Counted from the first letter of the stretch, positions 1 through 8,233 are shown. The stretch: 34,566 bases of DNA from an uncultured Treponema sp. (GCA_937915735.1 CALGGS010000202.1:1-34566), one strand, 5' to 3'. Program-made: numbers and translations. Notes: generated by a model from the sequence alone, not told the origin.

Positions 1-54
1 TAAAACATCGCATTTTCAAAGTTACCTCTAAAAATTGCAATTTTTAGAGGTTCC
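1..54 (+). repeat. Palindromic leader repeat, copy 1
   Basis: This stretch matches 25802-25855 at 52 of 54 positions. Its core at 24-51 is a perfect 28-bp palindrome (arm ACCTCTAAAAATTG and its exact complement). It ends 28 bp before the start codon of the lipoprotein gene at 83, in the same orientation and at nearly the same distance as the copy before guaA. No T-run follows the stem, so it does not look like a simple terminator. It could be a dispersed repeat or a shared leader or operator element. The left edge may lie outside the window. Confidence 0.8.
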
Positions 55-82
55 CCTACTTTATTGTTTTATGGGAGGTGTT

Positions 83-889
83 ATGAAAAAATCTTTTTTG
101 GTTATTTCGCTTTTTTCCATATTTTTGTTTTTTTCCTGCGAAAAGGAAGTCGCGCACAGGCTTGAAATCGATACAGAGTCTGTGAAGGCTTTATTTAATA
201 AGAAGATTTCTATTGAGCCGATGGACGAAAGCGTTAAAATTTCGGGCAACAAAATCACTCTTTCCCCTCATTCTGAAGACACGACTTACACGATTTCAGG
301 ATATTTTGACGGTCAGATTATCGTAAACACAAAAAATACGATTTTAAAGCTTAAGGATGCATATCTCGAGAATTCTTCAGGTAAGGAAGCTGTCATTGCG
401 AAGGCAAAAACTGAAATTTCTACTGGCAAGGACAGCACGAATTATATTGTTTCCCGTGGTCGCGGATTTTCTAAAAAAGCGGCTCTCGAAGCAAAAAAGA
501 CTCTCGTGTTTGGTGGCAGCGGAACCCTTTTTGTGAAAGGAAGCGTTTGCCACGCCGTGGAAGCAGAGGATGTCAAAATAAAGGGGAGCGGGGTTTTCTA
601 TTTTGAAGGAACTAAGCGAGGCTCGGCGCTCACCTGTCAAAGCCTTGAGGTTGAAAAGGACAAGAACTTCTCGGCATTTTTCCTGAATTCAAAAAACGGA
701 ATCAAGGCGGATCAGTCGATTCTTATAAACTCAGGAAATTTCCATGTTTATTCAAACAAATTCGCTTTCAAAACAGACACAAAGGATAATGCTCCGAAGA
801 AAACTCATTCTATCAAGCTTTTGGGCGGATTTTTCGATTTGGCGGAAAATGAATCGGACTTTCTGACCGACGAACTTATTAGAAACTAG
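83..889 (+). CDS. Cthe_2159-type (DUF4353-like) carbohydrate-binding lipoprotein
   Basis: A 268-residue predicted lipoprotein. The ATG at 83 follows GGGAGG with normal spacing and begins MKKSFLVIS; the hydrophobic segment ends in a relaxed lipobox, FFSC, with Cys19 as the lipidation site. An earlier in-frame start at 35 would fall in the upstream palindromic repeat and lacks a ribosome site. The body is glycine- and asparagine-rich with repeating beta-strand rungs (TISGYFDGQI, FGGSGTLFVKGS, IKGSGVFYFEG, ILINSGNFHVY), as in the right-handed beta-helix family represented by Cthe_2159, whose prototype binds acidic polysaccharide. It is close in sequence to the next gene, so the two are tandem duplicates. 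Carbohydrate binding is inferred from the family; no catalytic motif is visible. Confidence 0.7.
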   Translation: MKKSFLVISLFSIFLFFSCEKEVAHRLEIDTESVKALFNKKISIEPMDESVKISGNKITLSPHSEDTTYTISGYFDGQIIVNTKNTILKLKDAYLENSSGKEAVIAKAKTEISTGKDSTNYIVSRGRGFSKKAALEAKKTLVFGGSGTLFVKGSVCHAVEAEDVKIKGSGVFYFEGTKRGSALTCQSLEVEKDKNFSAFFLNSKNGIKADQSILINSGNFHVYSNKFAFKTDTKDNAPKKTHSIKLLGGFFDLAENESDFLTDELIRN

Positions 890-915
890 AAATAAGGGTT
901 ATGGAGGAAAATTTT

Positions 916-1737
916 ATGAAAAAACTTTTTGTTTTGCTTGCGGCATTCTCGCTTGCTGCGACTCTTTTTGCGGAAAAGCTTAATATTAACGCTTCCGACG
1001 CAAAAAAATCTTATGGAGAGAAAATCACAATCACTCCAAACGACAATACAGTTTCTGTTTCAAAAAATAAAATCGTTTTAATGCCAAAAAAAGAAGGTGT
1101 CGAGTACACGATTTCAGGATATTTTAACGGCCAAATCGTTAACAAAACGAAGAATACAGTTATCAAATTAAACAATGCCTTTATTGAAAACACTTCCGGC
1201 GAAGCTGCAATTTATGGCGAGGCAAAGACAGAGCTTTCCAGCGGAGGCGGAAGCAAGAATTATGTCGTTTCTTCCGGAAAATCAAGTTCGAAAACTGCGG
1301 CGATTCAGTGCAAGAAAAATCTTGAAATCGGTGGAAGCGGAACACTCTACGCTGTCGGAGATGTGTATCACGCCGTAAAAGCTGATGATGTCAAAATAAA
1401 GGGCAGCGGAAACTTTTACCTGCAGGGAACAAAGGAGGGAAGCGGAATCAACTGTGAGAATTTAATCGTCGAAAAAGACAAGACCTTCAAAGTTTATATC
1501 GTGAATTCTAAAAATGGCGTAAAAGCGGACTTTACGATTAACATCGCTTCGGGAAATTTCTATTTATTCGACAACAAAACGGCCTTAAAAACAGACACGA
1601 AAAAAGACGATCCGAAATCACCCCATTCAATCACTTTGTCGGGCGGTAATTTCTTCCTGGAGCGAAACGAGGCTTTGTACAAAACTGAAGAAAATGCCTA
1701 TAAAGCAAGCGGGGCGAAAATCACAGAAAAAAACTAA
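916..1737 (+). CDS. Cthe_2159-type secreted protein, paralogue of the preceding gene
   Basis: A 273-residue secreted protein 26 bp after its paralogue. The ATG at 916 follows GGAGG at 903-907; an upstream in-frame start at 901 overlaps that site and is rejected. The signal peptide ends about SLAATLFA-EK and has no cysteine, so it should be released by signal peptidase I and not lipidated. The beta-helix rungs match the first protein nearly block for block (VEYTISGYFNGQI, IGGSGTLYAVGDVYHAVKAD, IKGSGNFYLQG, INIASGNFYLFDN). The pair probably share a transcript. Having one anchored and one soluble version suggests a division of labour at the cell surface or in the periplasm, which is inference. 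Confidence 0.7.
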   Translation: MKKLFVLLAAFSLAATLFAEKLNINASDAKKSYGEKITITPNDNTVSVSKNKIVLMPKKEGVEYTISGYFNGQIVNKTKNTVIKLNNAFIENTSGEAAIYGEAKTELSSGGGSKNYVVSSGKSSSKTAAIQCKKNLEIGGSGTLYAVGDVYHAVKADDVKIKGSGNFYLQGTKEGSGINCENLIVEKDKTFKVYIVNSKNGVKADFTINIASGNFYLFDNKTALKTDTKKDDPKSPHSITLSGGNFFLERNEALYKTEENAYKASGAKITEKN

Positions 1738-1976
1738 TAGCCTAAATATCGACTTTCGTCACTCACAAGAAAATTGTGTTTAAAATCGAAAAAGACACGT
1801 TCGCTTCACACGCGCAGCCTAAAGCATTTATTTTTTATGCGATTGGTGGGGCTAATAGGGTTTTGCTCCATGAGGGATTTTCTCACCTGCGAGTGTTCCG
1901 CGCCCGCACTGTTTTTTCGTTTAAAAACGCTATTTTTTCAATAACTGTAAAGGAAAGTCCAGTTCTCCTGAGATCT
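1738..1976. other. Intergenic gap between convergent genes
   Basis: About 240 bp between the convergent Cthe_2159-type gene and slyX. Short open frames occur on both strands but none has a ribosome site or a recognisable product. A GGAAAGTCC string at 1952-1960 resembles part of RNase P RNA, but the rest of that RNA is absent. No strong terminator was seen. Confidence 0.5.
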
Positions 1977-2183
1977 CTAATAATGTGGCGGCTTTCTGTT
2001 CGGGATTTCAATATTTTCTGATAAATCTTGAATTCTAGAAGACAGGACACGGTTTTCTTCCCGTAAAATTTCAATCGTGCGCTGGTTTTCTACAGCCTCT
2101 GACTGCAATTTGAGGAGGAAATCCTCCATATAGGCCAGCTTCATTTCTAGTGCAACAAATCTTTTTTCGGTTTCTTCGTTCAT
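1977..2183 (-). CDS. slyX: SlyX family protein
   Basis: A 68-residue protein matching the SlyX family: a short amphipathic coiled coil (RFVALEMKLAYMEDFLLKLQ...ENQRTIEILREENRVLSSRI) followed by the characteristic tail NRKPPHY. Length and tail fit the family well. The function of SlyX is not established. The gene is last in a run of minus-strand envelope genes and is separated from the LysM gene by a stem-loop at 2205-2241. No clear Shine-Dalgarno sequence precedes the ATG, so its translation signal is uncertain. Confidence 0.8.
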   Translation of the reverse strand: MNEETEKRFVALEMKLAYMEDFLLKLQSEAVENQRTIEILREENRVLSSRIQDLSENIEIPNRKPPHY

Positions 2184-2204
2184 AATTATGGAAACGGACT
2201 GTAT

Positions 2205-2241
2205 GAATAGCTTTTCGGGCCGAGCCCGAAAAACACTATTC
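2205..2241 (-). terminator. Stem-loop between the LysM gene and slyX
   Basis: Two nested inverted repeats: GAATAG 2205-2210 with CTATTC 2236-2241, and TTTTCGGGC 2212-2220 with GCCCGAAAA 2224-2232 around a 3-nt loop. It begins about 12 nt beyond the LysM gene stop. There is no clean U-run after it on the minus strand, so it may be an imperfect terminator or an mRNA-processing or stabilising hairpin. Its CGGGC/GCCCG core resembles the CTTGA-loop repeat family described elsewhere in this window. Confidence 0.6.
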
Positions 2242-2252
2242 GCAAGTTTTAT

Positions 2253-3938
2253 TTACTCTGCAGGAATCAAAATGTCTGTTCCAGAGATAATCAAATCTGG
2301 ATTTTTGATGTGGTTATAGTCGGCGATTTTCGGATATTTCCATGGAGTTTTATAGTAAGACTCCGACAAATCCCAAAGAGTATCTCCCCATCGGATGTGA
2401 TATTCTACATCCTTTGATTTTTTAACCTCTGGTTTTGCTTCTTCGACAGGAGCTGGCGTTGGCTCAGGAACAACCTTTTCTGGCTCAGGAGCAATTACGA
2501 TTTTGTCTTCTTCTGCCACAGGAGCAGGCAAATCCTTTGGCTCTTCAACGACAACATCAACATATTTTGTTTCTTCTTTTGGCTCTTCGATTGTCTTTTC
2601 GACAGTTGTTTCCTTGTGGAAGAATTTGTCGAGAATTGAAACGCCGTTCGTGTTTCGAGAAGCAAGAAGATTGTATTTTGAAGGAACGATAAAGAGAAGC
2701 AAAATTACCGCAATAATACAGATAATCGCACAGATGATGCAGATAATCATTGGTGTATGGGTTTTCTTTTCTTCTTCTTCCTCATCGTAAAGGGAAGCGT
2801 GCTCACCGGCGAGGGTTTCTTTATCGTAAAGGTCAGAGAAATCCATAGCTCCGCCGGCAGAGGCTGCTGAACCTGTGCTTGAGTCAAAGTCATCGAAAAT
2901 TTTGTCCTCTGGCTCAGAATTCAAAGAGTCCAAGGTTGAGTCAAATTCAGTTGAATCAAAGTTGACATCGTTCAAGTCATCAAAATCAAGGCCGGTAGTT
3001 TCGGCTGATGAATCTGAAGAACTGGAAGTAAGCTCGTCAAAATCCGGAACTTTAAATTCTTCAAGGCTTGCGTCCGATGTATCTGAATCCGAAGTATCTG
3101 AATCTTTTGCGAACGGGTCGTCCATTGTGTCAAGGCCGTCGAGAGAATTCGGGTCAGATGAAGTGTCTATTTCGGGGAGAGAAAAATCTTCGGTTGAAAA
3201 ATTATCACTAGAAAAATCGTCAGAGGCAACAGTCTCGTCAGAAGGAGTCTCTTCTGATAAGGCAGGGCTTTCCGTTCCGACATCGTCTGAAACTTCGTCG
3301 TTCAAATCTTTATCTGAAAAATCAACGCCTTCGAGGGTCGTGTCCTCAACAGGAATGTCGTCCAATCCCGAAAAATCAGGAACTGAGCCGTCAATTCCGT
3401 CGTCTGCAACAGAAGGCTCCTCTGCTTCAGTTACGGCTTCTGATGGAGAAGATGAATCGAAGCTGAAAGGCATATCTTCAAGGGCTGTAGTTCCCAAATC
3501 CGGAAGCTCGTCAGAAGAATAAGTCGTTTCGTCGCTTGCTTCGTCAACAATTTGGTCAGCGGCCGCATCAGTGATTGCAAAATCTGCAGGATTGGCCCGC
3601 TCAGCCTCAGTTCTAGAGACAAGATTTACTTCTGTCTCGCTTTTTTTGCCAGTTTCAGGGTCAACGACTTCGGCAGTGAGATTATTTTCTTCGTCCAAAC
3701 CGACAGAAAGGTGAAGTTCAGGCTCTCCATTCGGGTGCGGATTGAGCTTTGTGACTTCCAGCGTGTCGACATATTCAGCATCTTCCATCGTGCCGTTTTC
3801 TGAGCGGTACAAGTCAATCTGAACTTTTGTCTGATTATCCTTCGCGGTCGTCAAATCCAACATTCTCTTTTTTGGAGTTCCCTCCTCGAGAATTGGGTAA
3901 AAAGTTCCGTCTGCAAGCTTAATTCCGATTGTTTTCAT
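2253..3938 (-). CDS. DnaK-substrate-domain-like / transmembrane / LysM protein
   Basis: A 561-residue membrane protein with an unusual architecture. Residues 1-100 resemble the beta substrate-binding domain of Hsp70/DnaK: IGIKLADGTFYPIL, AKDNQTKVQIDLYRSE and LNPHPNGEPELHLSVGLDEENNLTAEVVDPETGKK line up with the DnaK segments around SLGIET, AEDNQSAVTIHVLQGE and INPAPRGMPQIEV...DKNSGK. No ATPase domain or alpha-helical lid is present. Residues 105-392 are a very acidic Asp/Ser/Glu linker with short DF/DL motifs. One membrane helix follows at about 397-417, then a Pro/Glu-rich spacer (445-505) and a C-terminal LysM domain (512-559, VEYHIRWGDTLWDLSESYY...IKNPDLIISGTDILIP). LysM domains bind peptidoglycan, so the C-terminus should be periplasmic and the Hsp70-like head cytoplasmic. 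The ATG follows AGGGG. The role is unknown. Confidence 0.75.
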   Translation of the reverse strand: MKTIGIKLADGTFYPILEEGTPKKRMLDLTTAKDNQTKVQIDLYRSENGTMEDAEYVDTLEVTKLNPHPNGEPELHLSVGLDEENNLTAEVVDPETGKKSETEVNLVSRTEAERANPADFAITDAAADQIVDEASDETTYSSDELPDLGTTALEDMPFSFDSSSPSEAVTEAEEPSVADDGIDGSVPDFSGLDDIPVEDTTLEGVDFSDKDLNDEVSDDVGTESPALSEETPSDETVASDDFSSDNFSTEDFSLPEIDTSSDPNSLDGLDTMDDPFAKDSDTSDSDTSDASLEEFKVPDFDELTSSSSDSSAETTGLDFDDLNDVNFDSTEFDSTLDSLNSEPEDKIFDDFDSSTGSAASAGGAMDFSDLYDKETLAGEHASLYDEEEEEKKTHTPMIICIICAIICIIAVILLLFIVPSKYNLLASRNTNGVSILDKFFHKETTVEKTIEEPKEETKYVDVVVEEPKDLPAPVAEEDKIVIAPEPEKVVPEPTPAPVEEAKPEVKKSKDVEYHIRWGDTLWDLSESYYKTPWKYPKIADYNHIKNPDLIISGTDILIPAE

Positions 3939-3967
3939 ATTTTTCCCCTATGACACACTTCGTAACA

Positions 3968-4897
3968 CTATTTTGCGTCAATCACAGATGTATTCGTTGT
4001 CGTTGTTGTCGGCGTGCTTCTTGGTGTGCTTGGTGTAGAAGGAGTAGTTGGTTTTAAAGAAGGAGCGTTGCTGGTTCCGTAAGAATATTCTGCGATTCCA
4101 GAAAGTTCGTTTACCGTCGTACCGAATTTTTCTGCGACATTGTAACTTGTCGTTTTGATGATGTTTCCGCTGTCATCGTATTTGTAGATTACGCGAATCG
4201 CAAGCTTGTTGTCTGAATTGTATGTCTGCTTTTCTGTAATCTGATAAGAAGCGTCAAATCTGAAAACGATTTTTTTTATCTGGGCGCCCAGACCGTTTGT
4301 GTAAGAGATTTCCGAAAGTTTTCCGGCATCATTGTATGAGTAGACCTGCTTTTCTTCGAGATAGCCAAGGGCGGCATACTGAGCGATTTCTACGACTCGG
4401 TTCTGCTCGTCATATTTTGAGATGATTTTTGAAAGAAGAGAACCATCGGCATTGTAATACGACTCGTCAATCTGCTTGCCGTTGATGCGCCAGATTGTTT
4501 TGTTTACGAGATTGTTGCTTGCATTGAATTCTGATTCCTCGGTTTTGTTTCCGTTTGAATCGTAAAGAGTCGTGATTTTCCATGAAAGCTTGCCGTCTGA
4601 ATCAGTGCAAGTAACTGAAGTTACATTTTCACCCTCGTAAGTGTAGACAATTTTGTCAACTACCACATCCTTGCTCGTAAGCTCGTAAGCTTCGGTCTCA
4701 AGCCCGTTTGAACCAAAAACATGGACATATTTTGAGCGTGGAGAGCGATAGTAATCACCGAACTTTTCTGTGATTTGATAGTCAATTTTTGTGTATTCGC
4801 CTGTCGGAACAGCAGGTTTTAGCGATGGAAATGGGTCAAAAGCAAAAACAGATGCTCCTAAAAGGGCTGTAGTTAAAACAAAAATTGTTTTTTTCAT
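3968..4897 (-). CDS. Secreted YD/RHS-like repeat protein
   Basis: A 309-residue exported protein with a clean signal peptide (MKKTIFVLTTALLGASVFA, then FDP) and a strong GGGAGG ribosome site. About seven repeats of roughly 24 residues follow, each of the form (Y/F)-Y-D-x-x-G/N-(K/R)-(I/V)-x-E-x-x-x-Y-N/D, for example SKYDEQNRVVEIAQY, YSYNDAGKLSEISY and YKYDDSGNIIKTTSYN. This resembles YD/RHS-type beta-repeats, which often form shells or carbohydrate-contacting surfaces. The C-terminus is a Pro/Thr/Ser tail (residues about 283-304). It lies 29 bp upstream of the LysM gene on the same strand and is probably co-transcribed with it. No specific function can be assigned. Confidence 0.6.
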   Translation of the reverse strand: MKKTIFVLTTALLGASVFAFDPFPSLKPAVPTGEYTKIDYQITEKFGDYYRSPRSKYVHVFGSNGLETEAYELTSKDVVVDKIVYTYEGENVTSVTCTDSDGKLSWKITTLYDSNGNKTEESEFNASNNLVNKTIWRINGKQIDESYYNADGSLLSKIISKYDEQNRVVEIAQYAALGYLEEKQVYSYNDAGKLSEISYTNGLGAQIKKIVFRFDASYQITEKQTYNSDNKLAIRVIYKYDDSGNIIKTTSYNVAEKFGTTVNELSGIAEYSYGTSNAPSLKPTTPSTPSTPRSTPTTTTTNTSVIDAK

Positions 4898-4975
4898 ATA
4901 TTTCCTCCCGAAAATTCTTTTCGCATTATTTTATTTTGTTTAAATATCGGAAAATTAAAATAGAACTAAAGAGTT

Positions 4976-6061
4976 TTATTTTCCGAGATATTTTTCAAAT
5001 CCTTTAGCAAAATCAGATTTTATCTTCTGAGTTATTTTTTGCTTTGCCCTAACCTCTGCATTCTCTGAAGTCTGAGAGCCTTCACGCCCCGTAACACTCA
5101 GCGGAACTAAAGTTTCGCCTGTAAAAGTGTCAATAAGCGCACATTCAGCTACATATTCGCAGAATTTCGTCTTTTTGTCGCCACTCTCGCTATGTACAAA
5201 ATGATTTTTGCAGGAAATCTGATACCGCTCGTTCGTTCCAAGGGTCGTGTTAAAGCCATAAGAACTCATGACCTCCTGAAAAGCTTTTGCGATTCTTCCG
5301 TCATTGTCAGAGTCAACGGAAACACAGACGGGAATTTTTGAAGCCATTTCAGATTTTTCTTTATGAAGAGAAGCAGAGCTTGTAATTGAAGCGAATTTCT
5401 GAGCCTCCACAGGATTTAAAACCATTAGTCGCTTGTAATAGCCTTCGTTTACTAAGGCTATTTCCTCGGCAAAGTCAAGACGAGAGAAATTTAAAAGCGT
5501 GTTCGGGTCTTTATCTGACTTTATCTGCTTTTTTATTGAAAGGATTTCATTTTCATTTTTTTGAAGCATATTAGAGTAAATCTGGCTGCCTTTTTCACGG
5601 CTCATCACCGCAAGGGCGTACCATCTCGCTTCTTTTTGAGACTCATAAACCTGAGGAATTTCTACGGCGATAATATCGTTCTGATTTACTTCGCGTAAAA
5701 TGTTCTGGTCAAGTTCATTTTCCTGTGAATAAGAGACAAGACCTTCTTTTTCGGCGCGTTTCATTCTCTGGGAAGTGTCTGAGCTGGAAGTAACAGTTTG
5801 ACCGAAAACAGAAACCAGCTCGTTTATCGCCTCCAGCTCGCTGGATTTTTTGTCGGCCCTGCGTCCGATTCCTGTAAGATATGCAGATTTTGGATAGGCC
5901 GCGCTTATGCCAGAAACAACCCAATCAGGCGGACTTTTTGAAGCTGAGGCTTTTGCGACATTTTCAGAAGAAGCGCATGAGGTGAGCAAAAAAGGAATGA
6001 GGAAGAAAAAAGCTAAATAACATGACTGACTTGCTATGACAGTTTTTTTTATTTTTGACAT
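4976..6061 (-). CDS. LPP20-family lipoprotein
   Basis: A 361-residue predicted lipoprotein with lipobox LTSC (Cys29). The region PPDWVVSG...YLTGIGRRADKKSSELEAINELVSVFGQTVTSS matches the LPP20 domain (named after a Helicobacter outer-membrane lipoprotein). A long middle region follows, then a C-terminal part beginning IPVCVSVDSDNDGRIAKAFQEVMSSYGF that looks like the alpha/beta module seen in proteins that assemble at the outer membrane. The ATG at 6061 follows GGAG and overlaps the upstream COG3014-like gene by 13 bp, so the two are translationally coupled. Linkage with LpoB-like and COG3014-like genes suggests one envelope complex, which is an inference. Confidence 0.7.
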   Translation of the reverse strand: MSKIKKTVIASQSCYLAFFFLIPFLLTSCASSENVAKASASKSPPDWVVSGISAAYPKSAYLTGIGRRADKKSSELEAINELVSVFGQTVTSSSDTSQRMKRAEKEGLVSYSQENELDQNILREVNQNDIIAVEIPQVYESQKEARWYALAVMSREKGSQIYSNMLQKNENEILSIKKQIKSDKDPNTLLNFSRLDFAEEIALVNEGYYKRLMVLNPVEAQKFASITSSASLHKEKSEMASKIPVCVSVDSDNDGRIAKAFQEVMSSYGFNTTLGTNERYQISCKNHFVHSESGDKKTKFCEYVAECALIDTFTGETLVPLSVTGREGSQTSENAEVRAKQKITQKIKSDFAKGFEKYLGK

Positions 6062-7566
6062 GACGACTCCACTAAGGTTGGTTTTCCTTGTTTTATTTCT
6101 ATATCTTTAAAATACTCTTCTTTGATTATATCACCTTTTTGAGATAAATACTGAACTTTAAAAGAATAAAATCCTGCTTCAAGCTCGATTCCGCCAGCGT
6201 AGCTTTGGGCTGGAAGCGCGTAAACCTGGCGAATGTCTGCCGTTTCACTTCTGTCGATTTGGTCTGCCGCCTTCGCCGCGCTCAAATATGTCGTGGCATA
6301 AGCGGCGATTGTAAGAAGATTTTCCTGTTTTTTGACTGCTTCTTCTGCCAGAAGAAGGGTTGCCGTAGCACCTGCAACTGCCGTGAATTTTTTGACCATA
6401 CTTCGCTTTACGCTGCGAGAATAAGCCTTTCTTGCCTTTGAATGGACATCTTTTTTAACGGCGTAGTTAAAATCTTCAAGAAGGGAAAGGGTGAAGGCTT
6501 GATGAGGAAGGGTATTTCCTTTTTCAAATACAACTCTTATTGAAGAAACGGTGTTTTTTGGCATTGGGATGAGTTCATTTTTACCAGGATAAAGAGTGAA
6601 GGAAGGGCCTCGTCCAAAGGTCGGCACAATGACAGGCTTTATTATTGTTTGCGGAGCAGGAAATTCTGGCCAAACGAATTCCAGGTCAAAGGCGGGAATA
6701 TAAACAAAATGCCTTCCAGTCGGAAACTGAATACCAGGGAAGGGGCCGATTCTAAGACGCCTTTCCCCCCTGCGCCCGATAAGTCCTGCAAAAGAAAGTA
6801 TGTCGAGCCTGCCTTTTCCGTCAGATATTTTTGTTTCAGAAGAAACGTCAAAGGTTGGGTTTAAGGCGAGCAAGGTCCGGCTGTCTGACTCGATATTCCA
6901 GCTGTTGTTTACGCTGTCGTCCATCATTCCAAAGACAATGCTAAGGTATCGCGCCGTTGACGAATCCCTGAAAATGTCGTCCTCGGTCGCTTTTTCGGGA
7001 ACGGAAGCATAAAGAGCGGCGGTGTCCAGATTTAACTTTTTGTAGGTTTCGTTTATTTCAAGCTTTTCATTGTCATTCTTAAGCCATTCGCCGTACTCAT
7101 TCAGATATTTCCGCTGCTTTTCGTTTAATCTTCTGACTTCAACCGCCGCTTCCTCGACATTTCCTGCGTTATAATAATTGAGCGCATTAAAAACATTGAC
7201 ATAGACATATTCGTAAGGATTTCCGGCGTACTCTTCGGCATTATCATTTCCAACTGCGGCGGCAAAGCCCTTCGTAATGCTTTTTGTTACGGCATCGTCC
7301 ATAAGCCTGTCTGTTTCTCCCAGAATTTTCAGGGAAGTTTCGTAATCTTTTTGATAATGCTTTATGAGAGCTAAATCAAAATTATCACGAATTCTGTCAT
7401 CGTTCGTCGTTTTTGCGTTCCGTCTTTCAAGCTCAGAAGTACAGGCCTTATAATTTTCTGAGTCTAGATTTTGAAGATACTCAGGCAAGGACATAGTAGT
7501 TGCGCATGAAAGCATGAGAAGAGAAAATAAAACAATAAATGAAAGTTGAAAGCTGAAATATTTCAA
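6049..7566 (-). CDS. COG3014-like lipoprotein
   Basis: A 505-residue predicted lipoprotein. Translation appears to begin at a TTG directly after the LpoB-like stop codon (TAATTG), giving MKYFSFQLSFIVLFSLLMLSC with Cys21 lipidated; there is no Shine-Dalgarno site, so it probably depends on coupling to the gene before it. The N-terminal half is helical and TPR-like (NYKACTSELERRNAK, FDLALIKHYQKDYETSLKIL, NVFNALNYYNAGNVEEAAVEVRRLNEKQ), as in the uncharacterised COG3014 family. The second half is beta-rich with a GRGPSFTLYPGKNELIPMP stretch. The family commonly lies beside LpoB-type proteins; its function is not known. Confidence 0.65.
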   Translation of the reverse strand: MKYFSFQLSFIVLFSLLMLSCATTMSLPEYLQNLDSENYKACTSELERRNAKTTNDDRIRDNFDLALIKHYQKDYETSLKILGETDRLMDDAVTKSITKGFAAAVGNDNAEEYAGNPYEYVYVNVFNALNYYNAGNVEEAAVEVRRLNEKQRKYLNEYGEWLKNDNEKLEINETYKKLNLDTAALYASVPEKATEDDIFRDSSTARYLSIVFGMMDDSVNNSWNIESDSRTLLALNPTFDVSSETKISDGKGRLDILSFAGLIGRRGERRLRIGPFPGIQFPTGRHFVYIPAFDLEFVWPEFPAPQTIIKPVIVPTFGRGPSFTLYPGKNELIPMPKNTVSSIRVVFEKGNTLPHQAFTLSLLEDFNYAVKKDVHSKARKAYSRSVKRSMVKKFTAVAGATATLLLAEEAVKKQENLLTIAAYATTYLSAAKAADQIDRSETADIRQVYALPAQSYAGGIELEAGFYSFKVQYLSQKGDIIKEEYFKDIEIKQGKPTLVESSCQK

Positions 7567-8175
7567 TTACAGTTTTTTAGCAGCTTTTTTAATGTACTTG
7601 CTGATTGTTTTTTCACCCTGCCAGAGGATTTTGTTTGACTCGATGTCGATTAGCTGTGCGTCAACCTGATAAGTTCTGACGGCCTCTCTTCCATTTTCGT
7701 CTACATGAGAATAAACGGTTCCCTGAAGCATAAAGTCGGCGGCCTGCTCATTTCCGATTGATTTTGCAGTCTCGTAAGCATTTTCTGCCTGATCAACCTT
7801 TTCTTCGCGAAGAGCCAGGCGTTGCTCGCTGTCTGCCACAAATTCCATAGTGCCGCTGTTGATAATCGCAGTCTGAAATCTTTTTGCAACCATCGCCGTG
7901 TCAATGTGCTCGCTTGACTTGTTGGAGATTTTTCCGACAATAGCGATTGGGTCCCGCCCGTTTGAAGCCTTAAATCCTGAAACGCGGGGGGAAGCAATGC
8001 AGCCGGAAATCAATTCGTTGCATACCAGCTGAATGTCATTCTCGTTCCAGTAACCAGTGAGGTCTTTTACAGAAGAGCCGTCTTCATAGCGGGAAACTTC
8101 GTTTGTAGAAGCGCACGAAACAAGTGAAAAGGCAAAAAATGCTGCCAAAACGAATGAAACAAATGTCTTTTTCAA
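7567..8175 (-). CDS. LpoB-like penicillin-binding protein activator lipoprotein
   Basis: A 202-residue lipoprotein of the LpoB type (COG3417): DLTGYWNENDIQLVCNELISGCIASPRV, PIAIVGKISNKSSEHIDTAMVAKRFQTAIINSG, then ADFMLQGTVYSHVDENGREAVRTYQVDAQLIDIESNKILWQGEKTISKYIKK. In enterobacteria LpoB crosses the periplasm from the outer membrane to stimulate PBP1B. The chosen start is the TTG at 8175: AGGAGG lies at 8181-8186 with 5-nt spacing, and translation from it gives MKKTFVSF...SLVSC with Cys21 lipidated. The ATG at 8202 lies upstream of that ribosome site and is less likely. The gene heads a three-lipoprotein unit. The partner PBP is not in the window. Confidence 0.75.
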   Translation of the reverse strand: MKKTFVSFVLAAFFAFSLVSCASTNEVSRYEDGSSVKDLTGYWNENDIQLVCNELISGCIASPRVSGFKASNGRDPIAIVGKISNKSSEHIDTAMVAKRFQTAIINSGTMEFVADSEQRLALREEKVDQAENAYETAKSIGNEQAADFMLQGTVYSHVDENGREAVRTYQVDAQLIDIESNKILWQGEKTISKYIKKAAKKL

Positions 8176-8186
8176 TTTTTCCTCCT
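8173..8186 (-). promoter_or_regulatory. Ribosome site setting a TTG start for the LpoB-like gene
   Basis: On the minus strand AGGAGG (8186-8181) is followed by five A residues and TTG (8175-8173). This is a near-ideal Shine-Dalgarno site and supports TTG in preference to the upstream ATG. Confidence 0.8.
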
Positions 8187-8233
8187 GATGCAAAAGCTGC
8201 AATGTATGTATATTACTCTAAACCGTCAGGATT

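Noticed and set aside
1952..1960. GGAAAGTCC resembling a conserved part of RNase P RNA
   Set aside because: The following sequence is the end of slyX, and the other conserved RNase P segments are missing, so it is a chance match.
2875..3522. A 215-codon open frame on the plus strand, very rich in Ser, Glu and Val
   Set aside because: It is the antisense shadow of the acidic linker of the LysM protein; the GAA/TCA-biased codons leave both strands open. It has no ribosome site or family match.
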